6,182 nt of DNA, from contig DLFX01000345.1 in the NCBI GenBank assembly GCA_002482405.1, forward strand, positions 2,216-8,397. The letters are read 5' to 3'. The position numbers and the translations under genes were made by a program. Below are positions 1-6,162 of the stretch, piece by piece. Position 1 is the first letter of the stretch; the number at the start of each line of letters is the position of its first letter. The notes under the pieces were generated by a model. The model did not search any database, was not told where the DNA came from, and saw only the letters and a program-made list of their open reading frames with translations. Source of the stretch: Firmicutes bacterium UBA7709. Lineage in GTDB: Bacteria; Bacillota_A; Clostridia; Peptostreptococcales; Anaerovoracaceae.

Positions 1-314
1 CCATCGTAAACGCGAACCTCGACGTTGAAGGCAAGGGCCACAGCATGGTCATTCACTCCTTCAATAAGGAGCACATCGAATATGCCGCGGAAAACATTCC
101 GGTTTCCCGATTCCTGGTCAACGGGATCGGCTCCAGCGGACTGGGAGGAGCTTACACCAACGGACTCGCTCCCACGGGCACCCTGGGCTGCGGATCATGG
201 GGCAACAACAGCCTCAGCGAAAACCTCAGCTACAGGCATCTGATCAACATCAGCCGGATCGCCTATACGAATCCTGACGCACATATCCCGACTCCGGAGG
301 AAATCTGGGGTTGA
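1..314 (+). CDS. CoA-acylating aldehyde dehydrogenase, C-terminal part (5' end outside window)
   Basis: This is the C-terminal 103 codons of an aldehyde dehydrogenase; the first whole codon is at position 3 and the TGA stop is at 312-314. Enzymes of this family convert an aldehyde, CoA and NAD(P)+ into acyl-CoA, or run in reverse, in the cytosol. The visible signatures are a GKGHSMVIHS stretch, the VSRFLVNGIGSSG segment, and the GLAPTGTLGCGSWGNNSLSE block. That block is the hallmark of the acylating branch (AdhE N-terminal domain, EutE, SucD, SauS) rather than of ordinary hydrolytic aldehyde dehydrogenases. The nucleophilic cysteine and cofactor site lie upstream of the window. The tail ends in a short PTPEEIWG extension beyond the core. 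The substrate cannot be fixed: acetaldehyde, succinate semialdehyde and sulfoacetaldehyde enzymes share these motifs. A hairpin terminator directly after the stop shows that it ends its transcript here and is not co-transcribed with the CoA-transferase except by read-through. Confidence 0.88.
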   Translation, partial: IVNANLDVEGKGHSMVIHSFNKEHIEYAAENIPVSRFLVNGIGSSGLGGAYTNGLAPTGTLGCGSWGNNSLSENLSYRHLINISRIAYTNPDAHIPTPEEIWG

Positions 315-327
315 AGATAAATCCTTA

Positions 328-372
328 AAAAATACCGCGGCATTCCCACGATTCAGATGCCGCGGTATTTTT
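328..372 (+). terminator. Rho-independent terminator after the aldehyde dehydrogenase
   Basis: A perfect 16-bp inverted repeat pairs 328-343 with 357-372 across a 13-nt loop (344-356). The GC-rich core is CCGCGGCAT/ATGCCGCGG. The left arm begins with five A and the right arm ends with five T, so the U-tract is present on either strand and the structure could stop transcription in both directions. It begins 13 nt after the stop codon at 314. Confidence 0.9.
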
Positions 373-392
373 ATCACAGGGGAAAAATTATC

Positions 393-421
393 TTGCATAG
401 AGGGAGTACAATCTATAGAAT
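393..421 (+). promoter_or_regulatory. Predicted sigma-A-type promoter of the CoA-transferase gene
   Basis: TTGCAT (393-398) and TAGAAT (416-421) are separated by exactly 17 bp, the usual sigma-70/sigma-A geometry. The start would fall near 428, giving a leader of about 44 nt. The element lies just after the upstream terminator, which fits independent transcription. A short dyad, ATAGA (397-401) and TCTAT (412-416), sits between the two boxes and could be an operator, but five base pairs is weak evidence. Confidence 0.55.
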
Positions 422-471
422 AAAAAAGGTTGAAAAATTGAAAAGACGAAACGATTGAAGGAGATTTCAAC

Positions 472-1803
472 ATGAACATGAGCGAATACGGAAATAAATG
501 CGTCACGGCAGACGAGGCCGTAAAGGTGATCAAAGACGGAGACTGGGTGGAATTTGCCTGGGGAGCGAGCCAGGCCGGACTGCTGGGCGAAGCGATCAGC
601 CGCCGGAAGGAAGAGCTGCACGATGTAAACCTCCGCGGAGGCGTGCTTTTAAAGCCGCTGCCGTTTATAGAAAACGATCCGGAAGGAGAGCACTTCACCT
701 GGAACAGCATGCATATGGGCGGCTATGAGCGCAAATTGGCGGGGAAAGGCATGGCGTACTACCTTCCCATCAAATATTCCGAGCTCCCGCGGTATATCCG
801 GGAAAACTGCTCCACGGACGTTGTGGCGATCCAGGTTGCTCCCATGGATGAATACGGGTATTTCAGCTTCGGTGTTTCCATATCCCATTACGCGGCGGCA
901 ATTGACAGAGCCCATACCGTGATCGTTGAAGTCAATGAGGATATGCCCAGGGTCCACGGCGGCTATGAGCACACGATCCACATTTCCCAGGTTGATTACA
1001 TCGTTGAGGGCGGGCATCAGGGGCTTCCCATCCTGCCTTCGGCGGAACCCTCTGAAATCGACAAGCAGATAGCGAATCACGTGCTGTCTGAGATCCATGA
1101 CGGGGCCTGCATTCAGCTTGGGATCGGCGGCATGCCCAACGCCCTGGGGAAGATGATCGCGGAATCGGATCTGAAGGATCTGGGCGTACATACGGAGATG
1201 CTGGTGGACAGCTTTGTGGATATGGTGGAAGCCGGAAGGGTGACCGGACTGAAGAAGAACATCGACAAGGGCAGGATGGCCTATTCCTTTGCCGCCGGCT
1301 CCCAAAAACTCTACGATTTTATGAAGGATAACCCGTCCGTCGCGGCTTATCCGGTGGATTACACCAACCATCCTTTCATCGCTTCCCAGATCGATCAGCT
1401 GATCTCCATCAACAGCGCTGTGGAAATCGACCTGTCGGGGCAGGTCTGCTCCGAGACCGCGGGTCCGAGGATCATCAGCGGAGCCGGAGGCCAGCTGGAT
1501 TTTGTGGAGGGCGCGTATAACTCAAAGGGCGGAAAGAGCTTCATCTGTCTTCCTTCCACATTTAAGGATAAAGACGGAAAGCTTCACTCCAGGATCAAGG
1601 GGATGATGACGCTGGGCTCCGTGATCACGGACACCAGGGCAGGCGTTCAATATGTCGTCACGGAACACGGCAAGGTCAATCTGAAGGGCATGTCGTCCTG
1701 GCAGCGCGCGGAAGCGCTGATTTCCATCGCGCATCCCGACTTCAGAGACGAGCTCATCGCCGAGGCGAAAGAGTTGAAAATCTGGAGGAAAAAGAATAAA
1801 TAA
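472..1803 (+). CDS. Acetyl-CoA hydrolase/transferase-family CoA-transferase (4-hydroxybutyrate/butyrate CoA-transferase-like)
   Basis: This 443-residue cytosolic enzyme is predicted to move CoA from an acyl-CoA such as acetyl-CoA to a carboxylic acid through a glutamyl-CoA thioester. Its length is typical of 4-hydroxybutyrate and butyrate:acetyl-CoA CoA-transferases. Visible family landmarks are IVEVNEDMPRVHG (about 151-163), IHISQVDYIVE (169-179), the GIGGMPNAL loop (217-225), and HTEM with Glu242. Glu242 corresponds to the catalytic glutamate recalled as Glu238 in the Clostridium aminobutyricum enzyme. Further landmarks are EIDLSGQVCSE (318-328), GGQLDFVEGA (339-348) and VVTEHGKVNLKG (395-406). 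The start is set by GAAGGAG at 457-463, eight nt before the ATG; a second ATG two codons later is too far from it. The acyl substrate is not decided by the sequence. The gene stands alone between two terminators, next to an acylating aldehyde dehydrogenase, so it may feed or drain the same acyl-CoA. Confidence 0.88.
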   Translation: MNMSEYGNKCVTADEAVKVIKDGDWVEFAWGASQAGLLGEAISRRKEELHDVNLRGGVLLKPLPFIENDPEGEHFTWNSMHMGGYERKLAGKGMAYYLPIKYSELPRYIRENCSTDVVAIQVAPMDEYGYFSFGVSISHYAAAIDRAHTVIVEVNEDMPRVHGGYEHTIHISQVDYIVEGGHQGLPILPSAEPSEIDKQIANHVLSEIHDGACIQLGIGGMPNALGKMIAESDLKDLGVHTEMLVDSFVDMVEAGRVTGLKKNIDKGRMAYSFAAGSQKLYDFMKDNPSVAAYPVDYTNHPFIASQIDQLISINSAVEIDLSGQVCSETAGPRIISGAGGQLDFVEGAYNSKGGKSFICLPSTFKDKDGKLHSRIKGMMTLGSVITDTRAGVQYVVTEHGKVNLKGMSSWQRAEALISIAHPDFRDELIAEAKELKIWRKKNK

Positions 1804-1832
1804 AGGGCGGAATAATATTATAGCTCGACATA

Positions 1833-1863
1833 AAAATGGAGGGAACCTATGCCCCTCCATTTT
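1833..1863. terminator. Bidirectional terminator between convergent genes
   Basis: AAAATGGAGGG (1833-1843) pairs perfectly with CCCTCCATTTT (1853-1863) around a 9-nt loop. The A and T ends supply a U-tract for both strands. This suits its position 30 nt after the plus-strand CoA-transferase stop and about 50 nt beyond the stop of the minus-strand dehydrogenase. A second perfect arm pair, CGGAATAA (1808-1815) and TTATTCCG (1865-1872), encloses it, so the folded element may span 1808-1872. Confidence 0.85.
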
Positions 1864-1910
1864 GTTATTCCGTCATTTCCTCTTTTTTATTATTTCGTTA
1901 TCTCCATTTT

Positions 1911-2990
1911 TTATTTTACATATTCGTTCAGCGATTTTACAAGGTATACGTTATCGGGCATTTTCTCCGTGGTGATGTAGCCCGGCGGGCTGTTGATCAA
2001 TGCGGGAATGCGGTTTATGAGATTCGCGCAGGTGAGCTGCACCGTCGCCGGACGGTTTACGATATTCGTCATTTCGGGCTCCCCATAGAAGGACCACTCA
2101 TTTTTGTCGAACTCTTCAGGCGCGTATACCTTGCCGATGCACTGGGTTTCCAGGGTGATCCCCTCGGTGGTTTCGGTGGTGACGACAGCCGACATGCCGG
2201 TTGCGTCTCCAGCTTTGATGGTCATGCCAAGGGTGGAGGAGTCAAGATCCTTATCATGGGTCGTGGGTATGCATTTTTGTGTTTGTGAGATGGGAGTAAG
2301 GCCCAATCTGCCGCACAGCCAGCCATTTTGATTCCACATATAGCTTGGGGCGATTTCGCCGCTTTCGATTTTTAGCTTTATTTCGTCGGAGCTCAGGTCG
2401 TTAAAGGCTCCGATTTCCCTGTCAAATTCCTCGAGGGTAAGGCCGGCCCCATGTCCTTTTGCCAGGGCGATGCCGTAATCCTCGACGTTATAGCTGCTGC
2501 TGCCCGTTATCTTTGTAATTTTATGCAGAGAGCCTGCCAGGGTGTCGATGAGCACGCCCCAGTACATATCGGGGTAGCCGCTGCCTGAAAGGGTGCAGTT
2601 GTTTTTCTTTGCCAGGTCGTCGAGCTCCTTTGTGATTGCCGGCGAGGAATTCCAGGGATAGAGCGATTCCTCGCAGGTTGCGATGGCGTTTACGCCGTTT
2701 CTGGCGCAGACGGAAAAAGCTTCCTTAACATCGAGCATTGTGCTCCTGGTGGCTATAACGCAGACATCGGGTTTGAGCTCCGCGAGGATGCGGTCGGCGT
2801 CCTTTGCGTCCGAAATCCTGATCCCCAGCATTTTACCGCCGCCGATGATTTCTCCGATATCCTTTCCGATGACAGCCGGATTCATGTCGAATGCCGCTGC
2901 GATCTCAGCGCCCTTTTCCAGCAGATACCTCATCAGGTATACGCTCATTTTGCCACATCCGTACTGCACCGCCTTTACCTTACGTTCCAT
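1911..2990 (-). CDS. NAD(P)-dependent dehydrogenase resembling dihydrodipicolinate reductase / 2,4-diaminopentanoate dehydrogenase
   Basis: This 359-residue soluble protein begins with a Rossmann nucleotide-binding fold: VQYGCGKMS (8-16, glycines 11 and 13), then a second strand ending in Asp35 (AAAFDMNP), which favours NAD(H). KPDVCVIATRST (73-84) is the next core strand. The middle carries SGSGYPDMYWG (135-145) and the C-terminal part has CANLINRIPALINSPPGYIT (321-340), a pattern typical of the DapB-like group that includes 2,4-diaminopentanoate dehydrogenase (Ord) of clostridial ornithine fermentation. Members deaminate or reduce amino-acid-like substrates; the substrate here is unknown, and no other ornithine-pathway gene is in the window, so Ord itself is not claimed. 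The start at 2990 is supported by a strong purine-rich site (complement of 2998-3004, AGGGGGG) about 7 nt upstream. It is monocistronic in this view, convergent with the CoA-transferase, and driven by a MerR-type promoter shared in design with the divergent oxidoreductase. Confidence 0.75.
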   Translation of the reverse strand: MERKVKAVQYGCGKMSVYLMRYLLEKGAEIAAAFDMNPAVIGKDIGEIIGGGKMLGIRISDAKDADRILAELKPDVCVIATRSTMLDVKEAFSVCARNGVNAIATCEESLYPWNSSPAITKELDDLAKKNNCTLSGSGYPDMYWGVLIDTLAGSLHKITKITGSSSYNVEDYGIALAKGHGAGLTLEEFDREIGAFNDLSSDEIKLKIESGEIAPSYMWNQNGWLCGRLGLTPISQTQKCIPTTHDKDLDSSTLGMTIKAGDATGMSAVVTTETTEGITLETQCIGKVYAPEEFDKNEWSFYGEPEMTNIVNRPATVQLTCANLINRIPALINSPPGYITTEKMPDNVYLVKSLNEYVK

Positions 2991-3005
2991 AATGCGTCCC
3001 CCCTA

Positions 3006-3019
3006 AAATCTTAAGATTT
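3006..3019. repeat. Perfect 14-bp palindrome at the predicted start of the dehydrogenase transcript
   Basis: AAATCTTAAGATTT is its own reverse complement. It covers the predicted +1 region of the minus-strand transcript (about 3019) and lies directly upstream of that gene's ribosome binding site. It could be a repressor site or a small leader hairpin. Being AT-rich and short, it may also be chance. Confidence 0.35.
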
Positions 3020-3025
3020 ACTGTC

Positions 3026-3057
3026 AGTATAAACCTTATTCTTACAATAAGGTCAAG
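3026..3057 (-). promoter_or_regulatory. MerR-family-type promoter and operator for the minus-strand dehydrogenase
   Basis: Read on the minus strand, a -35 box TTGACC (complement of 3051-3056) and a -10 box TATACT (complement of 3026-3031) are separated by 19 bp, two more than optimal. The spacer region holds a 21-bp dyad: ACCTTATT (3033-3040) and AATAAGGT (3046-3053) with a 5-nt centre. An overlong spacer carrying an ACCTT...AAGGT dyad is the known design of promoters activated by MerR-family proteins, which twist the DNA to realign the two boxes. Transcription would start near 3019, giving a leader of about 29 nt. No MerR gene is in the window. Confidence 0.8.
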
Positions 3058-3160
3058 ATGTATTTAAAAGACAAATTACTTAAACTTTACACCTGGTAAA
3101 AGGCGTTGAATAAGGCTGAAATGCGGGGATTTAAAGGAGATAAAAATATATAAAATGAAG

Positions 3161-3192
3161 CTTGACCTTGAAGTAACAGCAAGGTTTATACT
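3161..3192 (+). promoter_or_regulatory. MerR-family-type promoter and operator for the molybdenum oxidoreductase
   Basis: TTGACC (3162-3167) and TATACT (3187-3192) are near-consensus boxes separated by 19 bp. Between and over them lies a 21-bp dyad, ACCTTG (3165-3170) and CAAGGT (3180-3185), with a 9-nt centre. The arrangement is the same as in the opposite promoter at 3026-3057: the two 32-bp elements are inverted copies matching at 26 positions, and the differences are confined to the centre of the dyad. Transcription would start near 3199, about 32 nt before the ATG. The 103 bp between the two operators (3058-3160) are AT-rich, with only a weak TTTAC/GTAAA dyad at 3086-3100 and nothing else recognisable. 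Confidence 0.82.
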
Positions 3193-3230
3193 AAATCAAA
3201 AAAGAGGCAAATTATTACGAGGAGGTTTCT

Positions 3231-6086
3231 ATGAAACGATTGAGGAAGATGACCCTGAACATCAACGGCGCGGACCGCATGTTCATCTGTGATCCCGAAA
3301 GGGACACACTTGCAAGCGTGCTGCGGCGCCTGGGTTTGACGGGAACCAAGGTCGGCTGCGGGACCGGAGTTTGCGGAGCCTGCTCCGTAATTCTGGACGG
3401 AAAGGTGATCCGCTCCTGCACCAAAAAAATCAAGACCATGAAGGACTTCAGCTCAGTGGTCACCATCGAAGGCATCGGCAATCCCATGCACCCCCATCCC
3501 ATTCAGTATGCGATGGTCCACCTGGGCGCCGTGCAGTGCGGCTTCTGCTCCCCGGGCTTTATCGTGTCGGCTTACGCGCTGCTGCAGGAAAATCCGGATC
3601 CGACCAGGGAAGAGGTTCGGGATTGGTTCCAACAGCACCGGAACGTCTGCAGATGCACAGGATATAAGCAGATCGTAGACGCCATCATGGAAGCTGCCGC
3701 GATCATGCGCGGAGAAAAGACGCTGGCGGATATCACCTATGATTACAAGAAGGACGTCGGCAATTACTACGGCAAGCCTATCGTCCGGCCCAACGCCATG
3801 GCGAAGGCCTGCGGCGTATGCGATTACGGCGACGACATCACTTTAAAGATGCCTGCGGAGACCCTCCACGTATGGCTCGTGATGCCGAGGATCTCCAGCC
3901 ACGCAAAGATCGTGAATATCGATTACAGCGAGGCGGAAAAGATGCCCGGCGTTGTGAAAGTCATCACCGCAAAGGACGTGGACGGCGCAAACCACCTGAT
4001 GATGTTCCAGTTCTCACCGAGAACGACGGCCATGGACCAGGTCCACAAGCTGCTGGTGGATGAAAAGATCATCAATTACGGCAACGTCGTCGCGATGGTG
4101 GTGGCGGACACCAGGGATCACGCAAAAGAGGCTGCCGACAAGGTCAAGGTGGAAATCGAACCGCTGCCTGAATATCTGAATTATCTCGACGCGGCGATGC
4201 CCGACGCCATGAGGATCCATCCCAACATGGACAACATCTTCGCGTGGCAGCCGCTCTTTAAAGGCGAAGCCGACAGGGTGCCCGATATGATCGACGACGC
4301 GCCTTACTCTGTGGAAGGAAGCTTCTTCTCCTCCAGGGAACCCCATCTGTCCATCGAGGGCGACACCATACAGGCGTATTATGATGAAGACGGACTGCTA
4401 ACCGTACAGTGCAAGGCCATGACGACCTACTTTGACAGAGACGACGTCGCCCAGGCGGTGGGCCTTGATGTGGAGCAGATCCGCATCGTGGAAAACCCCA
4501 CGGGAGGCTCCTTCGGATGGGCGATGAACGCCGCGTCCTATTCCCTTGCGGCCATCGCATGTAAGGTGATGCAGGCTCCTATCGCGCTGTCCATGGATTA
4601 TGCACAGTTCATGGCCTTCAGCGGCAAGCGCGCTCCCACATATACCAACGGACGCCTGGCCTGTGATGAAAACGGAATGATCGTCGCGGGAGAATTCGAC
4701 GCCGGCATGGACCACGGATATGATCCGGCCCTGGGCGACGACGAAATGATCAAGATCCCGAGATTCATGTTCTTCCCGTACTATGTGCCAAACGCGCTGG
4801 GACTCGGAAGGACGGCGGTGACCAACCATTCCCACGGCGTACCCTACAGGGGATACGGCGCGCCCCAGGCATATACGGCGGGAGAAGCTCTCGTGGATAT
4901 GCTGGCGGAAAGGATCGGAATGGATCCCTTCGAATTCAGATACAAGAACATCGCAAGAACCGGACAGACCAATCTGAACAGCGTAGAGTTCCTCCAGTAT
5001 CCAATGGAGGAGATGATGGATAAGATGAAGCCTCACTATGAAAAGGCTGTGGCGGACGCAAAGGCGGCGGATACGCCTGAAAAGCGCCGCGGCGTGGGCC
5101 TTGCATGGGGCGGATACAATGTCGGGCTCGGTTCCGACGACTTTGCGAACCTGGCCATCGAGCTGGTGGGCGACGGAAAGTTCATAAAATATGACACCTG
5201 GCAGGATCAGGGACAGGGCGGAGACCAGGGGTCGCTGATCTGCATGCTGGAAGCGCTGAAGCCCTACTTCCCGGATGTCACTCCTGATGACATCAAGCTG
5301 ATTCAGGCCGACACCAAGCTCTGCCCGAATACAGGGGAGTCCGCAGGCTCCAGATCCCATTTCGCCAACGGAAAAGCGAGTATCTTAGCTGCCCAGAACC
5401 TTGCAAACGCGATGCGCAAGGAAGACGGAACCTATCGCACCTACGACGAGATGATCAAGGAGGGCATTCCCACCAAATATGAAGGCAACTGGGTTGCGGA
5501 AGCGGAGTGGGATTACTTCAGACTGCTGGATCCCAACACCGGAGTAGGAAATCCGACGTATGCCTACACCTACGCGCTGTTTATGGCGGAGGTCGAAGTT
5601 GAAGCCGCTACCGGAAAGACCACGGTCCTGGGAATGACCTGCGTTGACTGGGTAGGCAGAGTCGGAAACATTCAGGCGGTAAACGGCCAGGCCTTCGGCG
5701 GCATGTCCCACGCCATCGGCTTCGCCCTCAGCGAAAACTATGACGACGTTAAGAAGCATACCAACATGTTCACCGCCGGCGTCCCCTACATCAAGGATGT
5801 GCCGGACAAGATGGTTGCGATCCATCTGGAGGGATATGACCAGAACGGACCCTTCGGTTCCTCGGGAGCTTCCGAAGCGTTCCAGTCCTCCGACCATGTG
5901 GCGGTGATCAACGCCATCAACAACGCCTGCGGCGTAAGGATATACGAACTGCCCGCCACTGCTGCGAAGGTAAAGGCCGGACTCGATATCCTCGCCAGCG
6001 GCGGAAAGGTCGAACCTCCGAGGAAATATTTCCTGGGCTCCGATTTCTATGAAGAGCTGGAAAAGATCAAGGCAAACCCGGTGTAA
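3231..6086 (+). CDS. mop: Molybdopterin aldehyde oxidoreductase, Mop type (two [2Fe-2S] domains fused to Moco domain, no FAD)
   Basis: This 951-residue xanthine-oxidase-family enzyme is predicted to oxidise an aldehyde (or hydroxylate a related substrate) with water as oxygen source. Residues 1-80 form a plant-type ferredoxin domain with Cys43, Cys48, Cys51 and Cys63. Residues 85-160 form the second [2Fe-2S] domain with Cys103, Cys106, Cys140 and Cys142. A linker leads to the molybdenum-cofactor domains (about 185 to the end): GGSFGW (425-430), YRGYGAPQ (539-546, Arg540), DQGQGGDQG (659-667), GESAGSRS (702-709), and the catalytic Glu882 in FGSSGASEAF. Order and cysteine spacing match Desulfovibrio gigas Mop (907 residues). 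No FAD domain is present, so electrons must pass to an external carrier such as ferredoxin or flavodoxin. There is no signal peptide, so it is cytosolic. About 30 extra residues extend the C-terminus. AGGAGG at 3220-3225 fixes the start; Met7 has no well-spaced site. Cofactor maturation genes are not in the window. The substrate is unknown: several pocket positions differ from Mop. Confidence 0.9.
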   Translation: MKRLRKMTLNINGADRMFICDPERDTLASVLRRLGLTGTKVGCGTGVCGACSVILDGKVIRSCTKKIKTMKDFSSVVTIEGIGNPMHPHPIQYAMVHLGAVQCGFCSPGFIVSAYALLQENPDPTREEVRDWFQQHRNVCRCTGYKQIVDAIMEAAAIMRGEKTLADITYDYKKDVGNYYGKPIVRPNAMAKACGVCDYGDDITLKMPAETLHVWLVMPRISSHAKIVNIDYSEAEKMPGVVKVITAKDVDGANHLMMFQFSPRTTAMDQVHKLLVDEKIINYGNVVAMVVADTRDHAKEAADKVKVEIEPLPEYLNYLDAAMPDAMRIHPNMDNIFAWQPLFKGEADRVPDMIDDAPYSVEGSFFSSREPHLSIEGDTIQAYYDEDGLLTVQCKAMTTYFDRDDVAQAVGLDVEQIRIVENPTGGSFGWAMNAASYSLAAIACKVMQAPIALSMDYAQFMAFSGKRAPTYTNGRLACDENGMIVAGEFDAGMDHGYDPALGDDEMIKIPRFMFFPYYVPNALGLGRTAVTNHSHGVPYRGYGAPQAYTAGEALVDMLAERIGMDPFEFRYKNIARTGQTNLNSVEFLQYPMEEMMDKMKPHYEKAVADAKAADTPEKRRGVGLAWGGYNVGLGSDDFANLAIELVGDGKFIKYDTWQDQGQGGDQGSLICMLEALKPYFPDVTPDDIKLIQADTKLCPNTGESAGSRSHFANGKASILAAQNLANAMRKEDGTYRTYDEMIKEGIPTKYEGNWVAEAEWDYFRLLDPNTGVGNPTYAYTYALFMAEVEVEAATGKTTVLGMTCVDWVGRVGNIQAVNGQAFGGMSHAIGFALSENYDDVKKHTNMFTAGVPYIKDVPDKMVAIHLEGYDQNGPFGSSGASEAFQSSDHVAVINAINNACGVRIYELPATAAKVKAGLDILASGGKVEPPRKYFLGSDFYEELEKIKANPV

Positions 6087-6105
6087 AAGTAACTAGCAAG
6101 AGGAA

Positions 6106-6145
6106 CGGAAAAATTTCTGTCAATCAAAGATTGACGAAATTTCCG
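6106..6145 (+). other. Long bulged hairpin downstream of the oxidoreductase
   Basis: GTCAATC (6119-6125) and GATTGAC (6129-6135) pair around an AAA loop. The stem continues with AAATTTC (6111-6117) against GAAATTT (6136-6142) after a one-base bulge, then CGG (6106-6108) against CCG (6143-6145) after a two-base bulge, 17 bp in all. It starts 20 nt after the stop codon. No T-run follows, so it is not a standard rho-independent terminator; it may protect the mRNA 3' end or be a factor-dependent terminator. Confidence 0.5.
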
Positions 6146-6162
6146 TATGGCGCCTACCATAC
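6145..6162 (+). other. Small hairpin abutting the previous one
   Basis: GTATGG (6145-6150) pairs with CCATAC (6157-6162) around a six-base loop, CGCCTA. It touches the larger hairpin and would compete for base 6145. Its role is unknown; the remaining 20 bases of the window show no start codon with a ribosome binding site. Confidence 0.35.

Noticed and set aside
649..1371. Long minus-strand open frame opposite the CoA-transferase
   Set aside because: The plus-strand protein matches its family along its full length; the opposite frame shows no recognisable domain or plausible ribosome binding site and is a composition shadow.
1836..2288. Plus-strand open frame opposite the end of the dehydrogenase
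   Set aside because: Its start lies inside the terminator stem, and the hydrophobic beginning comes from the T-rich intergenic run rather than from a real signal peptide.
3026..3192. 32-bp inverted repeats flanking about 100 bp, resembling terminal repeats of a miniature transposable element
   Set aside because: The repeats contain correctly oriented -35 and -10 boxes with a regulator dyad for both flanking genes, which explains the similarity. No flanking target-site duplication is visible.
3155..3292. Small plus-strand reading frame of 45 codons starting at the ATG at 3155
   Set aside because: It begins upstream of the predicted transcription start, runs through the promoter boxes, overlaps the oxidoreductase start in another frame, and its nearest purine-rich site (3133-3139) is 15 nt away.
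4398..5360. 320-codon minus-strand open frame opposite the oxidoreductase
   Set aside because: It lies wholly inside a gene with conserved catalytic motifs, and its translation is rich in His, Arg and Val with no recognisable motif, as expected of an antisense shadow.
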